Below, in pieces: positions 22,557-34,339 of a stretch of DNA of 64,000 bases. Position 1 is the first letter of the stretch, and each line of letters begins with the position of its first letter. Under the pieces are notes generated by a model, which was given only the letters and a program-made list of their open reading frames with translations, was not told where the DNA came from and made no database searches. The translations under genes and the position numbers were made by a program. The stretch spans positions 111,687-175,686 of the forward strand of contig SCFE01000083.1 in assembly GCA_004352715.1 (NCBI GenBank). Reading direction: 5' to 3'. The DNA is from Hofstenia miamia (taxonomy: Eukaryota > Xenacoelomorpha > Acoela).

Positions 22557-23159
22557 GTGGCAATGATTAAACTTCAAACTCAATTAAAATGGGCAGTTTA
22601 TATTATAGCCTCAAATTCTGCCAGAACTAAGGACTACATTTCCAAATCAATCCTTTTTCCAAGACCACTTGTCATTTTGAATACTATGTTGACATTTTTT
22701 AAACTCATCAAGAACTTACCACCTTATAATACGATTTCAATGCCTGGTTTTATTCATAAACAAAACTCCAGATCAAAACATTTTTCCTGCATTAAGTACA
22801 GAAAAAAGTCTTGAAAGAATCATTTATTAATACCGCTATCAGAACATGGAATTCATTACCTAAAGAGATAAAGAATATTGAAAAACTAAGAGCTTTTAAG
22901 AAACAAATTAAAATTTATCTTAAGCAAAAGTATATCTCAGGACAATCATGGCTAGGATACAAATTCTACAACAATGATTACTCAACAACCCGTACTTGAA
23001 ATCTCCTAGTAATTTCTCCCTAGCCTGTTAGATTTATTGTATAGTATACTTTGCTTTTGTATGTATGTTGGTATATTTTTGACGCTATTCAGATAAATTA
23101 TAAGTTTTTAATTGTCAATATTTATCTGAATAAAGAATATCTTATCCTATCTTATCTGT
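22557..23159 (+). pseudogene. LINE reverse-transcriptase C terminus and 3' tail
   Basis: Two adjacent frames (22557-22814 and 22811-22999) read IKLQTQLKWAVYIIASNSA, then KNLPPYN, then AIRTWNSLPKEIKNIEKL followed by a basic helix. This is the standard C-terminal tail of CR1/Jockey-clade LINE polymerases. A frameshift separates them at about 22811. The 3' end finishes with AATAAAG and a degenerate ATCTTATC repeat (23137-23159), typical of LINE tails. Confidence 0.75.
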
Positions 23160-23769
23160 GAGTTAATTAATAAAAGCTTGTACTACATTCATCCAGAAGT
23201 AATCGAAAGCCGATCATTTAGCTCAAAGCAGATATGAAGTTGGTGTTAAATATTTTATCATTAAATATATTTTATGAACTTCATTAAGCAATCCTAAAGA
23301 TTCAGGATTTGAGATAATTATAGCAAAAAAGTGATTATCTATATTTTGCGACGGTAGTGAATAATACTTGGAAAATTGTCAGGAAACTTACAAACAAGAA
23401 TTAAAGGCATGTAGCAAGAAATTTACATATAGAATTTTACCAAAGCAGTTTACAATGTTCAACTAAGGATCATTGAATAAATTTAATTCAAGAAGTATTA
23501 TTCAAATCTTTTAAAACTAAAATTGATATTGTATATTTATCTACGTTGCTAGCTCTGTAGTCGTCCTGCTATTTAATTTGCTTTATTAACAAATCTATAT
23601 ACGAATGCTTTTGATGTAATCTGCAATAGTTCTCTTCAACTGCTCATGTCACTAAAAATGCGGATTATGGTCTTGAGTTTTCTGACGATAAGAAAATTTT
23701 TAAATACACAACTTAATGTTTAAATAACCGCATTTCTTTCTTTATCGAGCAGGGTTTTAGCCCAGTGGT

Positions 23770-23800
23770 TCTCAACCGCGGCTGCATGAATCCCTCGCGT
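23770..23800 (+). mobile_element. hAT (Charlie-like) terminal repeat, solo
   Basis: CAGTGGTTCTCAACC is the well-known terminal repeat of a widespread hAT group. No partner end was found downstream, so only the boundary is called. Confidence 0.55.
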
Positions 23801-24531
23801 CCACACGAAAGAATAGCGAATTAGGGGCGAAGTTCATATTTTGATGGTTCATAGGGAAATTCTAATTGAAAACGGTTTTAATTACTGAGAATGGAATTGG
23901 TACAGAAATTTGCACTACTTTAAAATATTAAAATTAAGAATATTCACGCAGCTGTTCTATTTTTTTGATGTACATAAATGTTCCATAAAAGATAATTGTT
24001 AAATAATTTATTTTATTAGTTTAGCTTTCCTTTAAAATAATCATAATCAATTACTATTTTTAATAGCAATCTTTTTTAATATTTTTTTACATTAATGTAA
24101 TTATTACAATCAACATTTAAATACAAATTATACAGTTACAATAAATAATTAGTAATGAAAATTATAGTTCAAATCATATGCTCTTCTTTAAAAGGAACAT
24201 TTCATTCGATTTTTTCTAATCAGCTTTTTTACTCTTGCTCAGGTTTGGTTTATGCTAGAAATACAGCATTTTCAGTTGAATTTCTTTTAAGGGCGTCAAG
24301 AATCTGGTCAAATTACATGCAGCACTATGTACTGAATTGAGAATTCTCCTTGATGGCAAATACGAAAACTTTTTTAAGTGAGCACGTTGATGTTTGTTTG
24401 CCCAAAATTTACCATAAAATCCCCACTCTTATATCCAAAAAAAGTTATACGTGGTCTTTTCAACGTTCCATTGGTCTAGAAGACATAAAATAAATTCTTC
24501 TAATGAAGATTCATTTTATATTGTCTCCAAA
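23801..24531. other. Likely transposon-derived, nothing recognised
   Basis: AT-rich DNA between the solo hAT end and the Penelope-like array. Short open stretches lack any family motif. Confidence 0.35.
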
Positions 24532-25429
24532 ATACATGCAGCATTTGTCTGATGAATGATAATGCTCAGACGGTGGTTAAAATACTCCGCCGTGCGCGAT
24601 TCCTTTGATGAAAATACAAGGGAGTTGCCAAGTTGGACAATAAATTCTCCTGGGGCTTTACCCGCACCACCTTTAATTCAAAAACAAGAGGTTTTAAATA
24701 TATAGCCTTGTTGACCAATGCCACAATATTTGCTGTTTTTCGAGATTCAGCAAAAAGATCAATTTAGTAATAACACTCATTCAATTCTTACAGGAATAAT
24801 GCATAAATATGTAAACAATCCACAGAATATAAAATATGATAAACAATTTAAGAAACTACAAGAGTTTTTACGAAAAAATTATTTAAAAGCTGTCCCATAT
24901 GATAAAGGTATTGGACTCGCAATAATGAAAAGAGATTACTATGAGAAAAAAATGATGAACATTTTAAAAGGCGATGAATTTGAAAGAATTCAATTACACG
25001 TAAATGCAAAGAATTCACCTGCAATTTGCTTTGAAAATAGATTGAATGCAAAATTACTGAAAATGAAGAATGAACAAAAGATATCTGAAACATTTTATTA
25101 GAATACAAAATCATTAGGCGGTTATGCTTCAAAATTATATGGCTTAGCAAAAATTAACAATCCAGAATGTCAATTGCGACCGATTGCCAGCTCATGTGGA
25201 AGTAGTAACAAAAAATTATCTGAAACCCTAAACAAAATGCTAAGTTTATTACCTGAAGCAAATATCAATAACAATGCTAAAACATTTGCTAATGACATCA
25301 TAAAACAAAACACAAAAGGTTATATTGTTTCATATGATATTAAGAGTCTACACACAAATGTACCATTGGAAAAATCAATTGATGCTGTAATTGAACTCCT
25401 TAAGAATAAAAACACAAAAATTTACAATC
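24532..25429 (+). mobile_element. Penelope-like element, truncated tandem copy 1
   Basis: 898-bp unit repeated head-to-tail. It encodes the N-terminal part of a Penelope-like reverse transcriptase: KLQEFLRKNYLKAVPYDKG, YGLAKI, LRPIASSCGS, then SYDIKSLHTNVPLEKSI. It is truncated at NTKIYN, where copy 2 begins. An in-frame TAG follows TFY at 25099-25101. The first 620 bp are identical to copy 2; the last 275 bp differ at about a dozen positions. Confidence 0.85.
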
Positions 25430-26071
25430 ATACATGCAGCATTTGTCTGATGAATGATAATGCTCAGACGGTGGTTAAAATACTCCGCCGTGCGCGATTC
25501 CTTTGATGAAAATACAAGGGAGTTGCCAAGTTGGACAATAAATTCTCCTGGGGCTTTACCCGCACCACCTTTAATTCAAAAACAAGAGGTTTTAAATATA
25601 TAGCCTTGTTGACCAATGCCACAATATTTGCTGTTTTTCGAGATTCAGCAAAAAGATCAATTTAGTAATAACACTCATTCAATTCTTACAGGAATAATGC
25701 ATAAATATGTAAACAATCCACAGAATATAAAATATGATAAACAATTTAAGAAACTACAAGAGTTTTTACGAAAAAATTATTTAAAAGCTGTCCCATATGA
25801 TAAAGGTATTGGACTCGCAATAATGAAAAGAGATTACTATGAGAAAAAAATGATGAACATTTTAAAAGGCGATGAATTTGAAAGAATTCAATTACACGTA
25901 AATGCAAAGAATTCACCTGCAATTTGCTTTGAAAATAGATTGAATGCAAAATTACTGAAAATGAAGAATGAACAAAAGATATCTGAAACATTTTATTAGA
26001 ATACAAAATCATTAGGCGGTTATGCTTCAAAATTATATGGCTTAGCAAAAATTCACAAGCCAGAATGTCCA

Positions 26072-26671
26072 TTGCGACCGATTGCCAGCTCATGTGGAAG
26101 TATTAACAAAAAATTATCTGAAACTCTAAACAAAATGCTAAGTTTATTACCTGAAGCAAATATCAACATCAATGCTAAAAAATTTGCTAATGACATCATA
26201 AAACAAAACACAAAAGGTTATATGGTTTCATATGATATTAAGAGTCTATACACAAATGTGCCATTGGAAAAATCAATTGATGCTGCAATTGAACTCCTTA
26301 AGAATAAAAACACAAAAATTTACAATCTGGAGTATAACACAACAAAAGAACTATTAACTTTAGCAACGAAGAATACTTTAATGGAATTTAATAACACATT
26401 TTATCGTCAAAAAGATGGTTTAGCCATGGGAAGTCCGTTAAGTTCTACTCTTGCAAATATATATTTAAGTACAATTGAGAACAAATTTACAACATCAGAC
26501 ATCCACTTCATTTATTATCAACGCTATATGGATGATATATTTGCATTAGTAAAAGATGAAGAAACATCAGAAAACATACTTACAAAATTGAATCTAATTG
26601 ACAAGAATATTCAGTTTACAAAAGAGATTGAAACTAAGAACAAATTTCATTTTTTGAATGTACAAATTTAA
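26072..26671 (+). pseudogene. Penelope-like reverse transcriptase, core
   Basis: 199-residue open segment with PIASSCGSINKKLSETLNK, SYDIKSLYTNVPLEKSI (first catalytic Asp), KDGLAMGSPLSSTLANIYL, and QRYMDDIFAL (the catalytic DD is intact). It ends in FHFLNVQI. The upstream part (25616-25999, same frame family) is separated by an in-frame TAG. Catalytic residues are kept, but the full polyprotein is interrupted here and downstream. Confidence 0.88.
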
Positions 26672-26999
26672 TCTTTTCTATTGTTATTTGAATCTGGAAT
26701 CTATTATAAACCAACAGACACCGGATTGTTATTGAACTACAACTCAAATACGCCTTTAAATTACAAAATATCATTAATTAAAGGTTATATTCATTGAATA
26801 TTTGACAATTGCAGCACATATAGAACAATTAACCAAGAAATAGAAAAACGTAAGATCGAATTAAAGAAGAATGAATATACAAATAATTTCATAGATCGAC
26901 ATATTTAGAATTCATTAGAAGACATATTTAACTAAAAACAAAAGATCAAAAAACAATCAAACTAATTATGAACATTGTTTTAAGATCGAATATAGAGGA

Positions 27000-27308
27000 G
27001 TGCGCACTGAAAACATGATAAAAAAACTCAGAAAAATATCAGTAATTAAAGAAAAGGTCAGGTTTATATATAACAATCATAAACTAAGAAGGAAATTGCA
27101 ATTAAAATCTACAACTGAAGAAACCAATAAGTCAAATATAAATTATCAAATAATATGCACCTGTGGTGAAGATTATATTGGTTTTTTCAGTAGGCAACTA
27201 TCAAGAAGAATTAAAGAACATGAGACCAGTTCTAATATATCTAATCATCTAATTAAGTGTGGACTAAATTTTGAAACAAACATTACATCAGACATCAAGA
27301 TCAAGTAA
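27000..27308 (+). pseudogene. GIY-YIG endonuclease domain of the Penelope-like element
   Basis: The frame carries ICTCGEDYIGFFSRQLSRR followed by IKEHE and, later, HLIKCG. This is the second half of the GIY-YIG fold as found in Penelope-like elements (a Cys-rich turn, then YIG, then R-x3-RIKEH). The GIY half is degenerate. Upstream stops separate it from the polymerase. Confidence 0.8.
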
Positions 27309-27929
27309 TTTAAAAATTATTGAGGGTATTTTTAAAAAATCCTTGCAAACAAGTTTGAACACAACATATTTATAAATTAAACTTGGCACTTTTTAAAATT
27401 TAAAAAATTATAATGATTATTGTAAAATCTAGTAAATTTAGAGGGAATAATTTGAAAAACTGACGATGACTTTGTAAGTCGAAATATGTCTGCATGATCT
27501 TATTAAGATAAATTAACGTTGGGAATACGTTCAAGTAGACTGTTGATAAGAGCATCATGCTTTTAAAGTTGATCAAAATGTAAGAATGCGGAAGAGCAGC
27601 GAAGAACTTACAATAACCTTGGTATGCCCAATACATTCTTCAGCAAGTAGAGCCGTATGAGCATCTACTTTTACCAAAATGAGAGAACTTCCAGTTCATT
27701 GAGTTTTCTCTGTAAAAACTTCAAAGCGGCATTTGATCCAATTCCTGCACCTAGAACAACTAATTCACTTAAGGAAGTAATCAAATTCTCGGGCAGATTT
27801 CATTAAACATATATTGGATCATAGTGCGTTTTTCAGATCATAGTGCGTTTTTCAAATGAAGGATTACCCAGAAACGTTAATTAACACTGATGGATGTAGC
27901 TGTAGTCCAATCTTAGCTTCAGAAGATAT

Positions 27930-28345
27930 AGTTCAAGTAAAAAAGTGGCCACTTTATCGTACAAAAGATTTTATCTAAAGTTATTAGATGGCACTGATAC
28001 AATTACGAAGGAATTTGTACCATGCACAACCTGCTTATATCGCTATTCATGGATATTAAAAAAAGGAGCAATTCTTCATACCTCAAAATCAACAAAAGAA
28101 TTTTTTACCAATTATAATTTTCACATTATGCAATGGCCACCGAATTCGTCAGATCTAGAGAACGTGTGGCACATTTTGAACGATTTTGTGGAGAAAAAAT
28201 CTCACAAATCTGAAAGAATTAAAGAGTTACATCCTTGAATCGCAACACCAAATAACTCAAGAAGTTAGAGTCCTTTTAATGGATCCAGTTTCAAGTCGTT
28301 CATCTGCGTGTCACGTTTTGCATGGCAAACTTGTCAAATAACTTT
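27930..28345 (+). pseudogene. Tc1-like transposase fragment
   Basis: The open part reads ILHTSKSTKEFF, then IMQWPPNSSDLENVWHILND. This matches the C-terminal part of Tc1 transposases (WPxxSPDLNPIENVW), with the Pro-Ile-Glu stretch shortened. In a shifted frame downstream a scrap reads DPVSSRSSACHVLHGK, close to the usual Tc1 end. The catalytic N-terminal half is missing. Confidence 0.7.
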
Positions 28346-28595
28346 GTCACCAGGTTACAAGGTGAGACAATTATGTTTTCAAATATATTTTATAAGTCTT
28401 TATTTGTCTTTCGTTTGTTATCAGAAATGTGTTTATAATGTGGGCACTTTTTTACTTGAACTATATTACACTCTTGAAATCCTTTAATACTTTTTTAGCT
28501 TCATTAGAAATATTTGGATACATCCCCTGAATCCTAAACACTAGCACTAAGAGTTATGGAAAGATGTTGAAATTGAGGGAAAATATGGAAATATT

Positions 28596-29021
28596 TTAAA
28601 ATAGTTGTAAAAATGGAAGGGAATCACATTTCCATATGCAAGCTTGATATGCTATCTTAGTTTTAAATGTTGCTAGAAACTCGGCTTCCTTAATTTCTGT
28701 AGTCATTTCATCGATGAATCGAGGTAGTTTTTTATAAACGAATTTCTCAATTTTTTTCTTTAGTGGGAAGTTCTTAAAAAAGTAGTTTGTTGAATTGTAG
28801 GGATTGATTTTTTGAGACTTTTTGTAAAATATACATGTACATAAAGCTGTTTTAAAAGTAGTCATTCTATGCTTTGAATAATTTTCTTTAATTTCATTTT
28901 CAGTTGTGTTGTTTTTCAAGTAATCTAACATAATATTAATTGGGAGTTTTTGTATTTCTAATTTTCTGAGATACTGCATTTTAATTCCAGTATATACAGT
29001 GCGCCCAGCACAAATTAGCAA
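28596..29021 (-). CDS. Unrecognised 141-residue ORF
   Basis: Open minus-strand frame rich in Lys, Asn, Thr and Phe, with blocks such as LKNNTTENEIKENYSKHR and FKNFPLKKKIEKF. No family recognised. Given the surroundings it may be a retroelement piece or a chance ORF in AT-rich DNA. Confidence 0.25.
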   Translation of the reverse strand: MLICAGRTVYTGIKMQYLRKLEIQKLPINIMLDYLKNNTTENEIKENYSKHRMTTFKTALCTCIFYKKSQKINPYNSTNYFFKNFPLKKKIEKFVYKKLPRFIDEMTTEIKEAEFLATFKTKIAYQACIWKCDSLPFLQLF

Positions 29022-29251
29022 ATTGTAGGTGACATATAGGAAAACGCTATGATTATTCTAAATGTTTGCAGCCAATGACAATACTGTCCAATATGAACGA
29101 AAATAAAAGAAACAAGAGATTTATCGACAAAAAATGTGTCCTCAGATAGTCCATGACATTGAACGGATTATAGTAGGATCTAGCATTAGAACGGATCTTG
29201 CCCAAATTGAAGTGCACTCATTGAGAAAATTATTGATATTTTTGAATTGAT

Positions 29252-29349
29252 AGGCGCGATTGGTAATTTTTATTGTTGCTAATTGTGGTAATGGAATATA
29301 GTTTTTGTTTTACCTTTTGCCCACCTTTGCAAAATTTCTAATCGCGCCT
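29252..29349. repeat. 98-bp palindromic (foldback) element
   Basis: AGGCGCGATT at the left pairs with AATCGCGCCT at the right, with further pairing inward (GGTAATTTT against AAAATTTC). A short non-coding inverted-repeat element. No clear target duplication. Confidence 0.6.
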
Positions 29350-29861
29350 CTGATTATTATGTTTTTTCGACGGCGATAATATCCTAATTTCTATAGTAAT
29401 AATTAATTGAACGCGAGATTTCAACAGCATGTATGTACAATTTTGACAACTTTACATACTTTGTTTACAAAATTTTGAGTCTTTGAAAAGATGTCACTGA
29501 AGGCAATGAATTTTTAAATATTATCCATAATCGTAAAAGTAAACTGATTTATTCGTATGGTTTGGTTCACATACTTGTATTAAAAATAAACTTAGGAAAA
29601 CCATAATTCAATATATCCACTTGTATTTATTATTTTCCGAAAATATTGTCACAATATATGTTTTTGCAATTCAAATTAAATATACAACAGTTTTTTCATT
29701 ATTTTAACAAATGATTCTTTGCAAAATAAACAGAATAATTACTTTTAACAATTTTACAATAAAATTATCATTATTAAAAACAAAATGCCCGGAAAAATTA
29801 CTGATGATACGAACTATTATTGAAAAATATTGAATTTTGTATTCACATTTAAATTGAACAA

Positions 29862-29865
<4 letters not shown>

Positions 29866-29934
<69 letters not shown>

Positions 29935-29936
29935 TA
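29866..29936. repeat. (TA)n microsatellite
   Basis: About 33 near-perfect TA units. Open frames across it are artefacts of the repeat. Confidence 0.95.
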
Positions 29937-30730
29937 GGCAATGCAGAGAAATAGAATATTTCTAATAAATTATGCCAAGCAATTGCAATAAAAATATTAT
30001 TTAAATTCACTGATAGCAATTTATTATTTCTTATCACCTTGCTTTTTATTGTGCTAAAGAATAAATCTGATTGTTCATTTAAGTGGTCAACTATTTTTGA
30101 AAAGTTGTTTTTGCTTTCACTAATGCGGCTTGATGTAACGAAGTATTTTTGAGGTGGAAAAAGTAATAATAATAGCAAAAACCTTGTCACAATTTAACCC
30201 TTTTCTGGCTAAAATTGTATGTTAGTTGATTTTTTTAAATATGACCATTTTTCTAAATAAATATACGTCAAAGAGCATGTTGATAATTGAAAAAATTGAA
30301 AAAATAATTATAAACTTATTTTAGTGGGTAAATCGCTATGTTCATTGTGATGAACCCTGACCAACCTCTCATTTTTATGAATGTTTATGTTGACTGGAAT
30401 GATCAATTCCCATAGATTTTTTTTTCATTATAATGTGTATTAAGGGATAGATAATGCTAATGAGAATATTTGTGAACAAATATGGTAATAGTTAATAGCA
30501 TTTATAAAAAAAAATTATTTGAAATTCAAACTTTTCAGCTTAGGCTGAATAAAAATTGTTTAACAACATATAAATCGCAACAAGCTGTAAGAGAAAGTAT
30601 TTTATTTTTGAGATAGACGCAACGACATAAACCACTAAAACAGATTTTCCCTAAAATTTGATTTAGCTTTTTCAGTTTTTTGTCTTGTTCATTGTAATGA
30701 GCAATGGCCAGAAAAGGGCTAAGTGGATAG
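29937..30730. other. AT-rich spacer, no gene seen
   Basis: Nothing recognised. Confidence 0.4.
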
Positions 30731-31503
30731 CAAGGTTGGGCCTTGGGTTTTGGGTTGACCCTGGGTGACAATTTACACAAGTTGGGCTTAAAAAAATTTA
30801 ATTAATTACAAAAATTACAGCAAAATAATCGCTGGCCCTTTATTGCACAAAACTCATGGGCCCATCGTTTGCACAATCGACACTGTAAAGTGTCATGTTA
30901 CTTCTTTTTGCAGATCTTACAGTCGTAGCTAACTACTTACGCAAAATCTTTTTCTGTATACTTCGACTCAAACTAAAGTCTTTTCTTGTTGGCCACTGGC
31001 GCTTCTGCTTGCTGCGCATTTTCACGTCGTTTTTTTTAATAACAAACCTCAATTTTGTTGGAATTCAATAGCAAAAAATAGTTGCAAATCCAAGGTTTCT
31101 CGCTCAACGTTGCTCGTAAATTTGAAAAAATTAGATTCCTTTGAAAAGAACGTTCTACTGCTGCCTCGGACACAACGCAATAACCGAGATATAGCAAATC
31201 GTTTTAGCTCCACCTATTCTGCCATTTTCCCTGACTAGTACTGAATAAAGTTAGTGGTCATGCCTGACGTTACAACTGAAGATTTATAGGGCATTAAAAC
31301 AAACATCCAATCAAATTTCAACTGGAAACAGCTGCTAATTGGTGCAAATATTAAGACAACAGCACGATTACTACTAGCTGGATTAACCTTGGTTAAGCAA
31401 ACCCAAGCTTAGTAACCTTGGCCTTGGGTTTTGGGTGTTAACCCAAGTTTTTAGCCCAAGTTTTGTATTGGGAATACCCAATACAAATTTTCACCCAACC
31501 TTG
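30731..31503 (-). mobile_element. hAT deletion derivative, ends CAAGGTTGGG
   Basis: 10-bp terminal inverted repeats CAAGGTTGGG / CCCAACCTTG. Flanks GTGGATAG and GTGGTTAG match at 7 of 8 positions if the last G of the right end is shared. On the minus strand (about 31200-31080) a hAT dimerisation remnant reads VVSEAAVERSFQRNL. Nearer the 3' side is a Cys/His-rich scrap with YDCKICKKK and CRLCKRWAHEFC. The catalytic core is missing. Confidence 0.75.
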
Positions 31504-34099
31504 TGGTTAGAACAGATGCGTTGTCTTCTTTGATTTTGGAAATCAATAAAAACACACATGATACCCATGGGACATGAGATTTCATCTCCATCAACACCCC
31601 AACCCATGAGGTCCATGAGATCCCTACGCCATTGGACAAGTCTGAATTTTATTGTTAATATTTTTGCGAAAAGCTCAATAGAATTGGGGTGAAATTCGCT
31701 AGGAAACTTCTGTTAGTGTTACAATGTAAGTGAAACATGATGGCTATCGCAAAGTCATATTTACTTGAAATTTGTTCTCGAAACATTAAATATTGGATTA
31801 AGCAATCACATAAATATTATTGCCAGCTTTAGTTGACAACTCAAATGGGAAAATACTATTGTTACTACGTAGTACTGTGAAACCTATGAGTGTAAAATTT
31901 GTAGATTAAGTCAGTAATATTGAAAAGAATCAAGGTAAGGAATATATTCAAAACCAATTAAACTTAGAATGCCCACAATTTTTGAGGCTTTACTGGGCCC
32001 TTTTGAAAGATTAGATCCTACTTGTAGTCAATTCTTGTACTAAGGTTAAATATTGCAAGCGGAAAATTGTTAATATTGTTTGAAGGTTACCTCTGTTAAA
32101 ATATGCGTCTAATTACCAACCCACTTGTGGTTTACCTTCGGAATATTAAAATCAGCTCTTCTTGCGGGCGGAAGAGATTTGGTTTAATTTAAATGATACA
32201 TTTTTGAAATTTTACGTTGATTAACTTTGCTGTTAGTAGGTTTGGAATTCATATACTGTGATTAACTGCAATTTAGACAAACCGATTACTTGTCCTGTTG
32301 TTGATATCTGCCATTTGAGCTTAAATACTTAGATAAGAAAATTAGCCGAAGCCAATCAATCAATACTTCCTATCGTAATTTAATTAGTTTGCACGGGAAG
32401 TTGTAATTTCAAATATGTGAACACTCCTGCTGAGCATTAGGAAACCAGTTGTCAACGTATTTAAAATGCAACCCACAACTGAACTAGGTCAGTTGTCATG
32501 CTCGGAATTTATCCAGAATTCTTTTTAGAATAGGAAACCAGTTGTCAACCCACAACTGAACTAGGTCAGTTGTCATGCTCGGAATTTATCCAGAATTCTT
32601 TTTAGAAATTATTAAACACGTTTTCAATGAATTTCTCTGCTTTATTTATTTAATCTTTCTAATTAAATTTTGCCAACAACATATAACTTCCTAAAATTGG
32701 GATAAAAAACTTTACTTGAACCGGATTTGAAGTGAAATCTTAGTAATGTCTATTTCGTAATTTATACTTTTTCCTAGTTGAAATCCTTATTCAACAATTT
32801 CTAATCGTTGTAGGCGTACATGTACATTTTTCATCCTCAAATTGACAAAGGTCTGCATTTGAAACATAATTTACAACAGGGTATACCATTTATATTTTAC
32901 AACATTTCTTGAAAAGTTTGAAATACAAATTTTGTGTTAACAAATATCGGAACTTTAACAGGAAGGAATGAAATTTCATTCATTATATTTAACGAAACAC
33001 ATTTCTCTTTTGTCAATCCTCAATTGTTTTTTATAAGAATAATATAGCTTATGAATACAAATTTCTATATTTACATGTAACCTTGCATTAATTTAAAATG
33101 TAGGAAATTGGTTTTCCCTGTCAGTACTTCCTGATTTTGACTGATGCCCTGGACGTGTGTCTTTTAGAAGGAAATGACTACTTTTACATGCTTAACATGT
33201 TCATTCCTGCTGTGAATTACCAGTCAATCTGCCAAATTAGCTAAACTGGCAGGTGGTTTTAACACAAACTGTCACCTCAAGTTAGATAACTCATTCCCAA
33301 CATTTTTCTGTTTGCAAATAATCTTATATTTAATTATGAGTTTTCCCGGAAATACATTTGATGTTTGTTTTTGACGCACTATACTTCCACGAAATCCTGT
33401 TTAATACCTTCATTCAATTTTACAACTTCTATACACAATTTCCCATGCGTGTGAATTGGAATTCGTGTTATATTGTAATGATGTTCAAATAAAAAATTAA
33501 TTCTGCTTCGGTGGAAACGTAATTATTGAAACAAAAATGTTTTGATTGATTGTAAAACATGTCTTTAAGTATCAGAGATCATGTTTACAGTTCAAATTAA
33601 CACGAAACATGACAATCTTGTTCTGTTAACATTAATTTAAGCGTGAAAATCTGGTTTGAAGCCTTTTCGAAAAATAATGTAATATAGAATAAACTTTCAA
33701 TTTTTCCCATTTGCACATTTTTGAGAAAATACATTTTCTCTATTACTATTCTTAGCAAAAATTCTAAAACAGTACCATTTACTACAAACGATTTGTTAGA
33801 ATTTTGGTAAGCGCTTTCAAGAATTTCAATATTGGTAATTCTAACCGCAGATTACTACTCTTACGTAACCAATGGTATCGAAGTTACATGTAAATTCATT
33901 AATTAGTTTTGAAAACATTTAATTGTAATTTTTAAATGCAAACAGAATTACAAGTCTTAGTTATTAAATTGAATTATTTCATATTGACTTCAGTAAAATT
34001 CAATGATTTTACCTGTCGGCCTGGATTAATTGACGGTACAGAAACGGATGGTTCTGTTTGCCCGCCACAAATTTGAGAAATAAGTAAGAAGTCTACTAA
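31504..34099. other. AT-rich intergenic; one local tandem duplication
   Basis: No gene recognised. It includes the tandem duplication at 32438-32608 described separately. Confidence 0.45.
32438..32608 (+). repeat. Two-copy tandem duplication with an internal hairpin
   Basis: Copy 1 at 32438-32530 and copy 2 at 32531-32608 are near identical, except that copy 2 lacks 15 bp (GTATTTAAAATGCAA). Each copy contains ACAACTGA and TCAGTTGT separated by ACTAGG, a perfect 8-bp stem. Confidence 0.9.
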
Positions 34100-34339
34100 A
34101 CTAAAACATATTTCTTCCTATTATTTAATATACATTTCAAAAATAAGTTTATACGAAATGCATATTGAATGAAAAAAATAAAAAAATCTGCATAATCAAA
34201 TTAAAAACAATACTATCAATTTGCTTTGCTTAAAAAAGGCTCGTTTTGGGCTAATTGTATACCCAGTGCGCTGATCAAGCTCGTTTCGGCTCAGGCCGGC
34301 TAGGCTCGTTTATAATCTCGGCTCGTTGACAAGTTTGAC
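34100..34339. mobile_element. Diverged partial copy of the GGCTCG-rich MITE
   Basis: Matches 36410-36650 with scattered differences: the same order of AT-rich interior, GGCTCGTTTTGGGCT, GGCTAGGCTCG and the terminal GTTGACAAG. Its left end is not clear. Confidence 0.7.

Larger units (their letters stand above)
25430..27308 (+). mobile_element. Penelope-like element, copy 2, with GIY-YIG region
   Basis: Begins with the same 898-bp unit and continues through the rest of the reverse transcriptase to a GIY-YIG endonuclease. Penelope-like elements copy RNA into DNA at a nicked target; their GIY-YIG domain makes the nick. Stops between the two domains show that it is decayed. Confidence 0.88.

Noticed and set aside
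24560-24602. tRNA gene or tRNA-derived SINE head
   Set aside because: A-box-like and B-box-like words are too close together and no acceptor stem or anticodon arm forms.
24548-24620. Hammerhead ribozyme at CTGATGA in the Penelope unit
   Set aside because: CTGATGA is present, but the required GAAA and a closing stem with a cleavage site are not in the right place.
29704-30190. ORFs with long Tyr-Ile runs
   Set aside because: Translation of a (TA)n microsatellite; the same applies near 5.3 kb and 22.5 kb.
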